Positions 1 to 8,351 of a stretch of DNA of 64,000 bases are shown here, piece after piece (within the stretch, counting starts at the first letter, position 1; every line of letters begins with the position of its first letter). Source of the DNA: Psychrobacillus sp. FSL K6-4046 (GTDB lineage Bacteria > Bacillota > Bacilli > Bacillales_A > Planococcaceae); contig NZ_CP152020.1 of NCBI RefSeq assembly GCF_038624605.1, forward strand, positions 1,233,312 to 1,297,311, written 5' to 3'. A program made the position numbers and the translations under genes. The notes below the pieces were generated by a model. The model saw nothing but the letters and a program-made list of their open reading frames with translations, did not search any database and was not told the origin of the DNA.

Positions 1-23
1 TTCGAGCCCGTCATCCTCCACCA
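1..23 (+). tRNA. tRNA-Val, 3' part only
   Basis: Cut by the window edge. The visible part is the T-arm and the 3' acceptor strand ATCCTCC, discriminator A and encoded CCA. This end and its place before Thr and Lys match the Val(TAC) gene that opens the large B. subtilis tRNA cluster. The anticodon itself is not visible. Confidence 0.75.
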
Positions 24-35
24 TTACTTACTCCT

Positions 36-111
<76 letters not shown>

Positions 112-117
112 TTTTCC

Positions 118-190
118 GAGCCATTAGCTCAGTTGGTAGAGCATCTGACTTTTAATCAGAGGGTCGAAGGTTCGAGTCCTTCATGGCTCA
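118..190 (+). tRNA. tRNA-Lys (TTT)
   Basis: Acceptor GAGCCAT/ATGGCTC with discriminator A; anticodon TTT. CCA is not encoded and must be added after transcription. Confidence 0.97.
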
Positions 191-212
191 TTCACTTTTG
201 TGAAATAAATAT

Positions 213-297
213 GCGGGTGTGGCGGAACTGGCAGACGCACTAGACTTAGGATCTAGCGCCGCAAGGCGTGGGGGTTCGACTCCCTTCACCCGCACCA
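213..297 (+). tRNA. tRNA-Leu (TAG)
   Basis: Class II tRNA with a long variable arm (GCGCCGCAAGGCGT). Anticodon TAG, acceptor GCGGGTG/CACCCGC, encoded CCA. Confidence 0.97.
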
Positions 298-314
298 TTT
301 AATTTAATAACCGA

Positions 315-389
315 GCGGAAGTAGTTCAGTGGTAGAACACCACCTTGCCAAGGTGGGGGTCGCGAGTTCGAACCTCGTCTTCCGCTCCA
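315..389 (+). tRNA. tRNA-Gly (GCC)
   Basis: Acceptor GCGGAAG/CTTCCGC, anticodon GCC inside the CCACCTT/AAGGTGG arm, encoded CCA. Confidence 0.97.
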
Positions 390-404
390 AAGATTCACTA
401 AAGT

Positions 405-493
405 GCCGGGGTGGCGGAACTGGCAGACGCACAGGACTTAAAATCCTGCGGTAGGTGACTACCGTACCGGTTCGATTCCGGTCCTCGGCACCA
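405..493 (+). tRNA. tRNA-Leu (TAA)
   Basis: Class II tRNA with a long variable arm. Anticodon TAA, acceptor GCCGGGG/CCTCGGC, encoded CCA. Confidence 0.97.
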
Positions 494-509
494 CTTTTAA
501 GTAACATTA

Positions 510-586
<77 letters not shown>

Positions 587-595
587 ATATATATA

Positions 596-672
596 CGGGA
601 AGTAGCTCAGCTTGGTAGAGCACTTGGTTTGGGACCAAGGGGTCGCAGGTTCGAATCCTGTCTTCCCGACCA
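596..672 (+). tRNA. tRNA-Pro (TGG)
   Basis: Acceptor CGGGAAG/CTTCCCG, anticodon TGG, encoded CCA. Confidence 0.97.
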
Positions 673-689
673 GTTATTAATAAAAATTT

Positions 690-765
690 GGGGCCTTAGC
701 TCAGCTGGGAGAGCGCCTGCCTTGCACGCAGGAGGTCAGCGGTTCGATCCCGCTAGGCTCCACCA
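690..765 (+). tRNA. tRNA-Ala (TGC)
   Basis: Acceptor GGGGCCT/AGGCTCC, anticodon TGC, encoded CCA. Confidence 0.97.
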
Positions 766-792
766 AATATAAAATTTTCTTTTAAAGTTCCT

Positions 793-866
793 GGCGGCGT
801 AGCTCAGCTGGCTAGAGCATTCGGTTCATACCCGAAAGGTCGTGGGTTCGACTCCCTCTGCCGCCA
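793..866 (+). tRNA. tRNA-Met (CAT), elongator
   Basis: Acceptor GGCGGCG/TGCCGCC fully paired at its first position, as in elongator tRNA-Met; anticodon CAT. CCA is not encoded. Confidence 0.93.
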
Positions 867-872
867 TCTTAA

Positions 873-949
873 GGACCTTTAGCTCAGTTGGTTAGAGCAG
901 ACGGCTCATAACCGTCCGGTCGCAGGTTCGAGTCCTGCAAGGTCCACCA
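873..949 (+). tRNA. tRNA-Ile2 (CAT, lysidine type)
   Basis: Anticodon CAT, but acceptor GGACCTT/AAGGTCC and the arms match the B. subtilis minor tRNA-Ile that TilS modifies at C34 to read AUA. A plain anticodon-based call would label it Met. Confidence 0.88.
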
Positions 950-961
950 ACATAATTTTTC

Positions 962-1054
962 GGAGGAATACCCAAGTCTGGCTGAAGGGATCGGTCTTGA
1001 AAACCGACAGGCGGGTCATACCGCGCGGGGGTTCGAATCCCTCTTCCTCCTCCA
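962..1054 (+). tRNA. tRNA-Ser (TGA)
   Basis: Class II tRNA with a long variable arm. Acceptor GGAGGAA/TTCCTCC, anticodon TGA, encoded CCA. Confidence 0.96.
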
Positions 1055-1099
1055 TCTTATTGTTAGTGGGAAATATACATACCAAGTAATTGAATGAAA

Positions 1100-1248
1100 A
1101 GTTGATTTAAATTTCAACTACTCTTATTGTCGCGGGGTGGAGCAAATCGCTTCACGAAGAAAGCGATTAACGTCGACGCAAGCGAAGCGTGGAAGACGTA
1201 AAACTCACTAAATGCGCAGTTGATTTAAATTTCAACTACTCTTATTGT

Positions 1249-1262
<14 letters not shown>
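1100..1262 (+). repeat. 45-bp direct repeat with truncated tRNA-fMet 5' end
   Basis: An identical 45-bp sequence occurs at 1100-1144 and 1218-1262. Each copy has an AT-rich inverted stretch (AGTTGATTTAAATTTCAACT), a short spacer and the first 14 nt of tRNA-fMet (CGCGGGGTGGAGCA). The second copy continues into the complete tRNA; the first breaks off at 1144 into a 73-bp insert (1145-1217) that has its own hairpin AATCGCTT/AAGCGATT. This is what an insertion with a long duplication, or a local slippage event, would leave. The 14-nt fragment at 1131-1144 is not a functional tRNA. Confidence 0.9.
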
Positions 1263-1325
<63 letters not shown>

Positions 1326-1328
1326 AAT

Positions 1329-1404
1329 GGTCCCGTGGTGTAGCGGTTAACATGCCTGCCTGTCACGCAGGAGATCGCCGGTTCGATCCCGGTCGGGACC
1401 GCCA
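1329..1404 (+). tRNA. tRNA-Asp (GTC)
   Basis: Acceptor GGTCCCG/CGGGACC, discriminator G, anticodon GTC, encoded CCA. Confidence 0.97.
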
Positions 1405-1547
1405 TTTATTATTCAATATGTTAGAGATTTAGGATAAGCAAGCAAATCGAGGAAGCAATCGAACGAAAGAAGGAGCGTACTAAAGTACGTGACTGAATGA
1501 GTGAGTGAAGCTGACAAAGAGTTGTGCTGCTTAGCGTAAATCGAAGA
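1405..1547. other. 143-bp spacer between tRNA-Asp and tRNA-Phe
   Basis: Much longer than the other spacers. It contains a hairpin GCGTACT/AGTACGT near 1477-1491, short direct repeats (AATCGA at 1445, 1458 and 1540) and the run TGAATGAGTGAGTGAAG. Its wording is reminiscent of the 1145-1217 insert (GAAGCAATCGAACGAA against GACGCAAGCGAAGCG), but not a clear copy of it. No tRNA fold is seen in it. Confidence 0.5.
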
Positions 1548-1623
1548 GGCTCAGTAGCTCAGTCGGTAGAGCAAAGGACTGAAAATCCTTGTGTCGGCGG
1601 TTCGATTCCGTCCTGAGCCACCA
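1548..1623 (+). tRNA. tRNA-Phe (GAA)
   Basis: Acceptor GGCTCAG/CTGAGCC, anticodon GAA, encoded CCA. In the B. subtilis cluster tRNA-His follows here; in this window tRNA-Gly does. Confidence 0.97.
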
Positions 1624-1631
1624 TTTATCAC

Positions 1632-1705
1632 GCGGGTGTAGTTTAGTGGTAAAACCTCAGCCTTCCAAGCTGATGATGAGAGTTCGATTCTCTTCACCCG
1701 CTCCA
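1632..1705 (+). tRNA. tRNA-Gly (TCC)
   Basis: Acceptor GCGGGTG/CACCCGC, anticodon TCC, encoded CCA. Confidence 0.97.
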
Positions 1706-1711
1706 ATTAAT

Positions 1712-1788
<77 letters not shown>

Positions 1789-1792
1789 TTAT

Positions 1793-1867
1793 TCCGAAGT
1801 AGCTCAGTGGTAGAGCAATCGGCTGTTAACCGATTGGTCGTAGGTTCGAGTCCTACCTTCGGAGCCA
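1793..1867 (+). tRNA. tRNA-Asn (GTT)
   Basis: Acceptor TCCGAAG/CTTCGGA, anticodon GTT, encoded CCA. Confidence 0.97.
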
Positions 1868-1874
1868 TATATAT

Positions 1875-1965
1875 GGGGAAGTACTCAAGTGGCTGAAGAG
1901 GCGCCCCTGCTAAGGGTGTAGGTCGGGCAACCGGCGCGAGGGTTCAAATCCCTCCTTCTCCGCCA
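1875..1965 (+). tRNA. tRNA-Ser (GCT)
   Basis: Class II tRNA with a long variable arm. Anticodon GCT, acceptor GGGGAAG/CTTCTCC containing one G-T pair, encoded CCA. Confidence 0.95.
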
Positions 1966-1972
1966 TATATAA

Positions 1973-2044
1973 GGCCCCTTGGTCAAGCGGTTAAGACACC
2001 GCCCTTTCACGGCGGTAACACGGGTTCGAATCCCGTAGGGGTCA
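1973..2044 (+). tRNA. tRNA-Glu (TTC)
   Basis: Acceptor GGCCCCT/AGGGGTC, anticodon TTC. CCA is not encoded. Last gene of the cluster, directly before a terminator. Confidence 0.97.
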
Positions 2045-2052
2045 TAACTGTA

Positions 2053-2086
2053 AAAAGGCAATCACTTCGGTGGTTGTCTTTTTTTA
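2053..2086 (+). terminator. Terminator of the tRNA cluster
   Basis: Hairpin GGCAATCAC-TTCG-GTGGTTGTC followed by a T run; the stem has one G-T pair and a stable TTCG loop. Ends the tRNA (and probably upstream rRNA) transcript. Confidence 0.9.
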
Positions 2087-2286
2087 TTGTGCCTTTATGA
2101 TATGTAAGGATTGTTATAACATTGTAAATCCAGGCGGGAAGAAGTATCAAGAAAAGTGAATCTATGCTGCACTTATTTGTGAATTTCCTTTCAAATATTG
2201 TTAGCAGAACGATTACACTAAAGTGATCAATAATAGCATTTGGGCATTATCTTCATGTGAAAAGATTTACTTCTAAAAGTTCTTCC

Positions 2287-2363
2287 ACCGACCGATTATT
2301 GAAGAGAACCAACCGATTATTTTGCCTAACCGACCGATTATTAAACAAAACCGTCCGATTCTA
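2287..2363. repeat. Four-unit array with exact 21-bp period (ACCGACCGATTATT)
   Basis: Units start at 2287, 2308, 2329 and 2350, exactly 21 bp apart. Each has a conserved 13-14 nt core (ACCGACCGATTATT, 0-3 changes) and a 7-nt variable part. The array sits between two converging terminators (tRNA cluster and menA). It is the reverse complement of the core in the array at 10418. Confidence 0.9.
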
Positions 2364-2446
2364 AAGAAACTATGCGAAATCAATTATTTGGTTAGACTTT
2401 TCTTTCTTCGTTTACACTTCTGCAACCTCTAACTTAAACTTCACAA

Positions 2447-2479
2447 ATAAAAAAGCCAGGAAGAGTTAACTTCCTGACT
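2447..2479 (-). terminator. Terminator of menA
   Basis: On the minus strand, AGGAAG-TTAACT-CTTCCT plus GG, then a T run, just after the menA stop. Confidence 0.75.
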
Positions 2480-2485
2480 GACCCA

Positions 2486-3397
2486 TCATAGTAAAAATCC
2501 TATTAACAAGCCAATACCTAAAAGAAATACGAAAATGGTATTCGTAAGTGCGGTGTTTTTCATTGCTAATCCGACTTCGAGGTGATTCTCTTTAGATTTA
2601 AATAGTTTTATAGCATCTATTGGTTTCTTTGCACTTAGTAAGACTAGCAAAGCCCAAGGTGTAAGAATCTGAAGTATTACTAATAAGATGATCCATACAT
2701 AAGAAACGATAAAAAATAGGGCTAACACATTAATAGCATTGTCTCTACCTATTAAGATAGCCATTGTTTTTCTACCGCCTTTTGTATCCTCTACAATATC
2801 TCGAATATTATTAGAAAGCATAATAGCAGCGACAAGCAAAGTGCTAGGGATAGATAGGAACAAGGCAAAGTTTGGTATAGAACCTACCTGAATGTATGTA
2901 GCAATTAAAACAATAAACATTCCCATAACCACACCACTGAATAGTTCTCCAAACGGTGTATAAGCTATTGGGTAAGGTCCACCAGTATATAAGTATCCAA
3001 TGAGCATACAAACGGCTCCAACGATCAATAAAAGCCAAGATGATTGGGAACAAATATAAATACCTAACAGTGCGGCTAGGACGTATAGTACTAAGGCTAA
3101 TTGAAGCACTGTCTTTGGTTTAACACCATTGCGGACTATCGCGCCACCAATGCCGATAGATTCTTCACTATCTAGACCTCTTTCAAAGTCGTAGTACTCA
3201 TTAAACATATTCGTAGCAGCTTGTATAAACAAGCACGCAATGAGCATTGCTAAGAATAAAGGCCAATCAATATTTACGTAATAAAGGGCAATCATTGTAC
3301 CTAAAAAGACAGGCGCAAACGAAGCGGTTAACGTGTGTGGTCTTGTTAACTTCCACCATATACGCCAGCCTTTATCAGCTTGTAGTTCTTGTGACAT
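2486..3397 (-). CDS. menA: 1,4-dihydroxy-2-naphthoate polyprenyltransferase MenA
   Basis: Membrane UbiA-family enzyme that prenylates and decarboxylates 1,4-dihydroxy-2-naphthoate to demethylmenaquinone. Both Asp-rich motifs are visible: NMFNEYYDFERGLD (residues 63-76) and NNIRDIVEDTKGGRKT (196-211), which bind the prenyl diphosphate through Mg2+. About eight or nine hydrophobic segments; 303 residues is typical for MenA. The start has a GGAG-type site upstream on the minus strand. It is divergent from menF, so the last membrane step lies beside the soluble pathway genes; in B. subtilis menA is elsewhere. A different UbiA prenyltransferase is unlikely in this context. Confidence 0.95.
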   Translation of the reverse strand: MSQELQADKGWRIWWKLTRPHTLTASFAPVFLGTMIALYYVNIDWPLFLAMLIACLFIQAATNMFNEYYDFERGLDSEESIGIGGAIVRNGVKPKTVLQLALVLYVLAALLGIYICSQSSWLLLIVGAVCMLIGYLYTGGPYPIAYTPFGELFSGVVMGMFIVLIATYIQVGSIPNFALFLSIPSTLLVAAIMLSNNIRDIVEDTKGGRKTMAILIGRDNAINVLALFFIVSYVWIILLVILQILTPWALLVLLSAKKPIDAIKLFKSKENHLEVGLAMKNTALTNTIFVFLLGIGLLIGFLL

Positions 3398-3549
3398 ATA
3401 AATTTCTCTCCTTTTAAAGAATCAACTTCAATTTTAGCATACATTTGTAGCTAAATGTGTGCCGAAACGTGGAGAAAGTTGTATGATAAAGGGTAGAGTA
3501 ATAAAACATGAATTTAAATTAGCAGGTAATTTATACGGAGGTCATATAT

Positions 3550-4911
3550 ATGCCGAACACCACCGGGCAAAATAAATCAACATTACGTTTTTATACCGAA
3601 ACAATAGAAGTATCTAGAATGTCTGCTCATGCTTTTTTTGAAGCTGGGGAGGATTACTATAAAGGGAAACGATTCTTTTGGCAGAACAAAGAGAAAACGT
3701 TCACATTGGTTGGACTTGGACACGCCTATATACTGTCTAATGATTTAGAGAAAAATAGATACAGCGATATAGCTCAAAAATGGGACGACCTTTGTGCTTG
3801 TTCATTAATAGAGAAAGCAGATGTGTCTCCAATTCTATTTGGTGGATTCTCTTTCGATCCTTCAAACAATATATCATCGGAATGGAATAGCTTCCCGTCT
3901 AGTTTTTTTGCCGTGGCTACATTTCAATTAGTTATACAGGACGATCAGGCTTTTGTAAGTATTCATCATATTACAGAGGAAGAGGACAGCTCTGCTGCTT
4001 TTGAGCGCTTACGTATAGAAAGAGATACTTTAATCCATACAGCTCAAGTGAAAGAACTGAAGGTCCATAAAAAGCCACAGCTTCTTCAACGAGAAGATAG
4101 ATTAAAGGAAGAATACTTATCAGCGGTTGAAACTGTAACGGAAAGAATTCGTAATAAGGAAGTAAACAAGGTAGTTATTGGGCGCTCCCTAAAGTTAACC
4201 TTTGATGATATCTTTTCACCATCTACAGCAATTTACAATGCATCGATGGAGCAACCTGAAAGTTATTTATTTGGTCTTGAGAAAGAAGACAAGACTTTCT
4301 TTGGGGCGACTCCAGAGAGATTAGTAAAATTGGAAAATGGCAAGGTTGAATCTGCTGGTTTGGCTGGATCCGTTCGAAGAGGAAAAGACCAAGTGGAAGA
4401 TAAGAAGCTTGGAGATGCGCTATTATCGGATAATAAAAACTTAATGGAACATGAATATGTTGTTCAGATGATTAGAAAAGTATTTGAGCAGTATTGTGAG
4501 CAGGTTAAGATTCCAGCTAGACCAAAGCTTATGAAAATAAGAGATATTCAGCATTTATTTACACCTATAGAGGGGAAAATTAAAGGAAGCTCTTCTCTTT
4601 TCGAGTTTGTGGAAGCTATGCATCCGACACCAGCACTTGGTGGTGAACCTCGACAAGAGGCCATTGAGATTATTAGAGAATCTGAACAAATGAACCGTGG
4701 TTATTATGCCGCTCCAATCGGCTGGGTGAATGCCGAGGGAGATGGAGAGTTTGCGGTAGGTATTCGTTCTGCTCTCATAGAAAACCAATACGCGTACTTA
4801 TATGCTGGGGGCGGTTTAGTTTCAGAATCTACCTCTTTTGAAGAGTTTGAAGAAACGAGAGTCAAATTCCGACCAATGCTTCGAACTTTGGGAGGAAATA
4901 TGAATGACTAA
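3550..4911 (+). CDS. menF: Isochorismate synthase MenF
   Basis: Converts chorismate to isochorismate, the first committed step to menaquinone. The C-terminal chorismate-binding domain is clear: FGATPERLV (about 255-263), ESAGLAGSVRRG, HPTPALGGEPRQEA (about 356-369) and a terminal GGGLVSEST block. 453 residues fits MenF/DhbC proteins. The start follows ACGGAGGT; the gene begins the plus-strand men operon and overlaps menD by 8 nt. The same fold serves EntC/DhbC, but the neighbouring men genes settle the role. No regulatory RNA is seen in the 150-bp divergent gap with menA. Confidence 0.95.
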   Translation: MPNTTGQNKSTLRFYTETIEVSRMSAHAFFEAGEDYYKGKRFFWQNKEKTFTLVGLGHAYILSNDLEKNRYSDIAQKWDDLCACSLIEKADVSPILFGGFSFDPSNNISSEWNSFPSSFFAVATFQLVIQDDQAFVSIHHITEEEDSSAAFERLRIERDTLIHTAQVKELKVHKKPQLLQREDRLKEEYLSAVETVTERIRNKEVNKVVIGRSLKLTFDDIFSPSTAIYNASMEQPESYLFGLEKEDKTFFGATPERLVKLENGKVESAGLAGSVRRGKDQVEDKKLGDALLSDNKNLMEHEYVVQMIRKVFEQYCEQVKIPARPKLMKIRDIQHLFTPIEGKIKGSSSLFEFVEAMHPTPALGGEPRQEAIEIIRESEQMNRGYYAAPIGWVNAEGDGEFAVGIRSALIENQYAYLYAGGGLVSESTSFEEFEETRVKFRPMLRTLGGNMND

Positions 4912-6616
4912 CGCGAGCTTTCTAACATCTTATGTAAATCGATTTGTAGAAACTATTAGACAAGCGGGCATAGAGGATATCGTACTATGCCCAGGATCTA
5001 GATCCACTCCTTTAGCATATGGTTTTGCAAAATCCACAGGCTTTAACTTATATAGACAAATTGATGAGCGTTCTGCTGGATATTTTGCTTTAGGAATTGC
5101 CAAAGCGAAAAAGAACCCTGTAGTTCTATTGTGTACTTCAGGTACTGCTGCTGCGAATTTCTTTCCGGCGATAGTGGAAGCATATTATGCAAGAATACCA
5201 TTACTTATTGTGACAGCGGATCGCCCACATGAACTTAGAGAGGTTGGCGCTCCTCAAGCGATAGACCAAATACATCTATTTGGTAAGCATGTCAAATGGT
5301 CGGTCGATTTTCCCTTACCTGAGGAAAGAGAAGAAAGTCTCGCGTTTATAGAGAGACATATTCATCGTGCAGCTTCTTCTACTAGGAGTGCACCGATGGG
5401 ACCAGTTCATATCAACGTGCCGTTTCGGGAGCCATTATTGTTAGAAATGGATCGACCTGCTTCCGTGCCTCAAATGCAGCAAACAGAATTAGGGAAGCTT
5501 GTGCCAAGTAAAGAATGCATCAATTGGTATACTCAGTTAATAACAGACACAGAGAAGGGACTTATTATTGCAGGGGATTCCTTAAACTCAACAGTAGGTT
5601 TCTGGGAGTTTGTGAAAGCTATACAATGGCCAGTACTAGCGGATCCATTATCTACACTTAGAAGTAATGTACCTATGGATTGTATGCATTTGTGTATAGA
5701 CCAATATGACGCAATTTTAAAAAGTGAACTGTTTATGCAATCAGCTATCCCTGAAGTAGTAATTCGTTTTGGTGCCCAGCCGGTTTCTAAGCCGCTCATG
5801 AAGTTTCTAGAGGCAAACCCTCCTAAAACCTTTATAGCTGTGGATGAAAGTCCAATATTTAGAGATTCTCTTCATGTTGTAACTCATCACTTACAAGTAA
5901 ATCCGTCATCTCTTTGGTTGCAGGTAGAAGAAAAACAATCTTCTGGCTATCTAGAAAATTGGTCTAAGGCAAATGATATAGCAACGAATCATATTAAGAC
6001 GTATATTTCAGAGCAAACAGATGAAGGTGCGTTAGCGGGAACGTTATTTGAGGTGCTTCCAGACAAAACTGATTTAATAGCTAGTAGCAGTATGCCTATA
6101 CGTGATGTAGACACCTTTTTCAATAAAACCTCTAAGGATGTCCATGTATATGCCAATAGAGGTACAAACGGAATTGATGGAGTGGTATCAACAGCTTTAG
6201 GTATTCAAGCAGCAACTAAAAGACCTGGCTATCTATTAATCGGGGATCTGGCATTTCTCCATGATGTAAATGGATTAATTGTTACTCGTTTTAGCGAAAC
6301 AGATCTAACCATTGTTATTATGAATAATGATGGAGGAGGCATATTCTCTTACTTGCCACAATCTACGGAAACTAATTACTTTGAGCATTTGTTCGGGACA
6401 CCTACAGGGCTTGAGTTTTCAGCTATTGCGACTATGTACGATGCTCAATACGATGTAGTACATACTAAGGCAGATTTTCAAGCTGTCTTAAGTAAGGATA
6501 AAACGAAGAATATTCGTATGATTGAAGTTCGTACGGATAGACAGAACAATACAGAAACTCATCGAAAGCTTTGGGCAGCAATCACTAAGGAGCTGGATGT
6601 CACTTGGAAAGCTTAA
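4904..6616 (+). CDS. menD: SEPHCHC synthase MenD (thiamine-diphosphate enzyme)
   Basis: Joins isochorismate and 2-oxoglutarate to give 2-succinyl-5-enolpyruvyl-6-hydroxy-3-cyclohexene-1-carboxylate. N-terminal signature CPGSRSTPLAYGFA (residues 29-42) and the thiamine-diphosphate/metal motif GDLAFLHDVNGL, with MNNDGGGIF further on, are intact. 570 residues is normal. The start has GGAGG eight bases upstream and overlaps the end of menF, indicating translational coupling. Confidence 0.97.
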   Translation: MTNASFLTSYVNRFVETIRQAGIEDIVLCPGSRSTPLAYGFAKSTGFNLYRQIDERSAGYFALGIAKAKKNPVVLLCTSGTAAANFFPAIVEAYYARIPLLIVTADRPHELREVGAPQAIDQIHLFGKHVKWSVDFPLPEEREESLAFIERHIHRAASSTRSAPMGPVHINVPFREPLLLEMDRPASVPQMQQTELGKLVPSKECINWYTQLITDTEKGLIIAGDSLNSTVGFWEFVKAIQWPVLADPLSTLRSNVPMDCMHLCIDQYDAILKSELFMQSAIPEVVIRFGAQPVSKPLMKFLEANPPKTFIAVDESPIFRDSLHVVTHHLQVNPSSLWLQVEEKQSSGYLENWSKANDIATNHIKTYISEQTDEGALAGTLFEVLPDKTDLIASSSMPIRDVDTFFNKTSKDVHVYANRGTNGIDGVVSTALGIQAATKRPGYLLIGDLAFLHDVNGLIVTRFSETDLTIVIMNNDGGGIFSYLPQSTETNYFEHLFGTPTGLEFSAIATMYDAQYDVVHTKADFQAVLSKDKTKNIRMIEVRTDRQNNTETHRKLWAAITKELDVTWKA

Positions 6617-7428
6617 TAACCGTTAGGTCAATTCAGATGAAAGTTAAAAGGTACAATACAGGTGCCAAGAAGAAGGCAGTCTTTCTGCATGGATTTACTG
6701 GATCTAGTAGGACATGGGAGGAAGTTATCGCTTCTCTAGATCCTTCTATTGAATTGCTAACCATTGATTTAATTGGCCACGGGGAAAGTGATAAGCCTGA
6801 AAATGCTAGCCGTTACTTTGCTCAGGAGCAGGTGGAGGATCTCCATGCACTAATCCAACAGATAGGCTGGGATCATTTTACGCTTATAGGGTATTCTATG
6901 GGTGGTAGATTGGCACTTGCCTATGCAAGTAAGTATGAGGTCGACTGTTTAATACTAGAAAGCAGTTCTCCAGGCTTAAAGGATGAGGAAGCTCGTATAC
7001 AAAGAAAATCAGCGGATAGCAGGCTGGCTGAAAAAATTCTAGTAGACGGTGTCCTTGCGTTTACAGATCACTGGGAGCAGATTCCTTTGTTTGATTCGCA
7101 AAAGAGTTTATCACTGAAGAAGCAACAACAGATAAGAGAAGAGCGAATGTCTCAAACAGCAATAGGCTTGTCGAATAGCTTGAAGGGATTTAGCACTGGA
7201 GTGCAGCCTTCCTTATGGGATAAACTGGGCTCTCTTGAATTTCCAGTGATCATGTTAACGGGAGAGCTAGATAAGAAGTTCTGTGAAATTGCTAAAAAGA
7301 TGTTAACGTTATTACCAAATGCTGACTGGAAAATAATAAATGGTGTGGGCCATGCAATTCATGTGGAAAATCCCAAATTGTTTGCTACAATAGTAGAGGA
7401 TATAATTTTGAAGGAGGATGTAAGATGA
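6604..7428 (+). CDS. menH: SHCHC synthase MenH (alpha/beta hydrolase)
   Basis: Removes pyruvate from SEPHCHC to form SHCHC. Alpha/beta-hydrolase fold with [10 protein letters not shown] (oxyanion region, 29-38), nucleophile S98 in GYSMGG, D223 in GELD and H250 in GVGHAIH. A TTG start at 6604 has AAGGAG at 6587-6592 and lies inside the menD end; an ATG at 6637 (residue 12) is the alternative and has a poorer site. The gene overlaps menB by 4 nt. It corresponds to B. subtilis YtxM. Confidence 0.93.
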   Translation: MESLITVRSIQMKVKRYNTGAKKKAVFLHGFTGSSRTWEEVIASLDPSIELLTIDLIGHGESDKPENASRYFAQEQVEDLHALIQQIGWDHFTLIGYSMGGRLALAYASKYEVDCLILESSSPGLKDEEARIQRKSADSRLAEKILVDGVLAFTDHWEQIPLFDSQKSLSLKKQQQIREERMSQTAIGLSNSLKGFSTGVQPSLWDKLGSLEFPVIMLTGELDKKFCEIAKKMLTLLPNADWKIINGVGHAIHVENPKLFATIVEDIILKEDVR

Positions 7429-8243
7429 CTCGTGAATGGACAACATTACATACATATGAAGACATTAAATATGAATTCTATAATGGAATTGCTAAAGTAA
7501 CGATTAATCGCCCAGAAGTGCGAAATGCTTTCCGTCCTAAAACAGTGATGGAAATGATCGATGCATTTTCTCGTGCTCGCGATGACAAAAATGTTGGTGT
7601 AATTATTCTAACTGGAGAAGGCGAAAAAGCTTTCTGTTCAGGCGGAGACCAAAAGGTTCGAGGTCATGGTGGATACGTAGGAGAGGATGAAATTCCTCGT
7701 CTAAACGTATTAGACCTACAACGTTTAATCCGTGTAATTCCTAAGCCAGTTGTAGCTATGGTAGCTGGATATGCAATTGGTGGAGGTCATGTATTACACG
7801 TAGTTTGTGACTTAACAATCGCTGCGGACAATGCTATTTTTGGACAAACTGGTCCAAACGTAGGCTCCTTTGATGCTGGATATGGTTCAGGCTATTTAGC
7901 TCGTATCATTGGTCATAAGAAAGCACGTGAAATTTGGTACCTATGCCGTCAATATGATGCAAAACAAGCGTTAGATATGGGCTTAGTTAACACTGTTGTT
8001 CCTTATGAGCAATTAGAGGACGAGACTGTTCAATGGTGTGAGGAAATGCTAGAAAAGAGCCCAACCGCACTTCGTTTCTTAAAAGCAGCTATGAATGCTG
8101 ATACAGATGGACTTGCTGGTCTTCAACAATTAGCTGGAGATGCAACACTTCTTTATTACACAACTGAGGAAGCTAAAGAAGGTCGCGATGCGTTTAAAGA
8201 AAAACGTAAACCAGACTTCGGTCAATTCCCACGTTTCCCGTGA
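7425..8243 (+). CDS. menB: 1,4-dihydroxy-2-naphthoyl-CoA synthase MenB
   Basis: Crotonase-family enzyme that closes the naphthoquinone ring of O-succinylbenzoyl-CoA. Clear family blocks: [20 protein letters not shown] (oxyanion region), [19 protein letters not shown] and [16 protein letters not shown]. 272 residues is exactly typical. The start follows AAGGAGGATGTAAG and overlaps menH (ATGA). Downstream is a terminator, but menE follows with its own site, so menE may be transcribed partly by read-through. Confidence 0.98.
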   Translation: MTREWTTLHTYEDIKYEFYNGIAKVTINRPEVRNAFRPKTVMEMIDAFSRARDDKNVGVIILTGEGEKAFCSGGDQKVRGHGGYVGEDEIPRLNVLDLQRLIRVIPKPVVAMVAGYAIGGGHVLHVVCDLTIAADNAIFGQTGPNVGSFDAGYGSGYLARIIGHKKAREIWYLCRQYDAKQALDMGLVNTVVPYEQLEDETVQWCEEMLEKSPTALRFLKAAMNADTDGLAGLQQLAGDATLLYYTTEEAKEGRDAFKEKRKPDFGQFPRFP

Positions 8244-8269
8244 TTTAGTAAGATATTTTATGATTTCTC

Positions 8270-8299
8270 TAAGCTGTCCTTTAAGGGCAGCTTTTTTTA
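8270..8299 (+). terminator. Hairpin terminator between menB and menE
   Basis: AAGCTGTCC-TTTAA-GGGCAGCTT followed by a T run. It would reduce menE expression relative to the upstream genes. Confidence 0.85.
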
Positions 8300-8351
8300 A
8301 AAGATAGAAATGCATTTGCTTGTGCTTTACTTAATAAAGGAGTTGTTTATT

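Noticed and set aside
304-507. Minus-strand frame of 67 codons across tRNA-Gly and tRNA-Leu
   Set aside because: It runs through two intact tRNA genes; its protein-like wording is translated tRNA.
2287-2363. CRISPR array
   Set aside because: Repeats of 13-14 nt with 7-nt spacers are too short, no cas genes are present and the other two arrays have the same period with different sequence.
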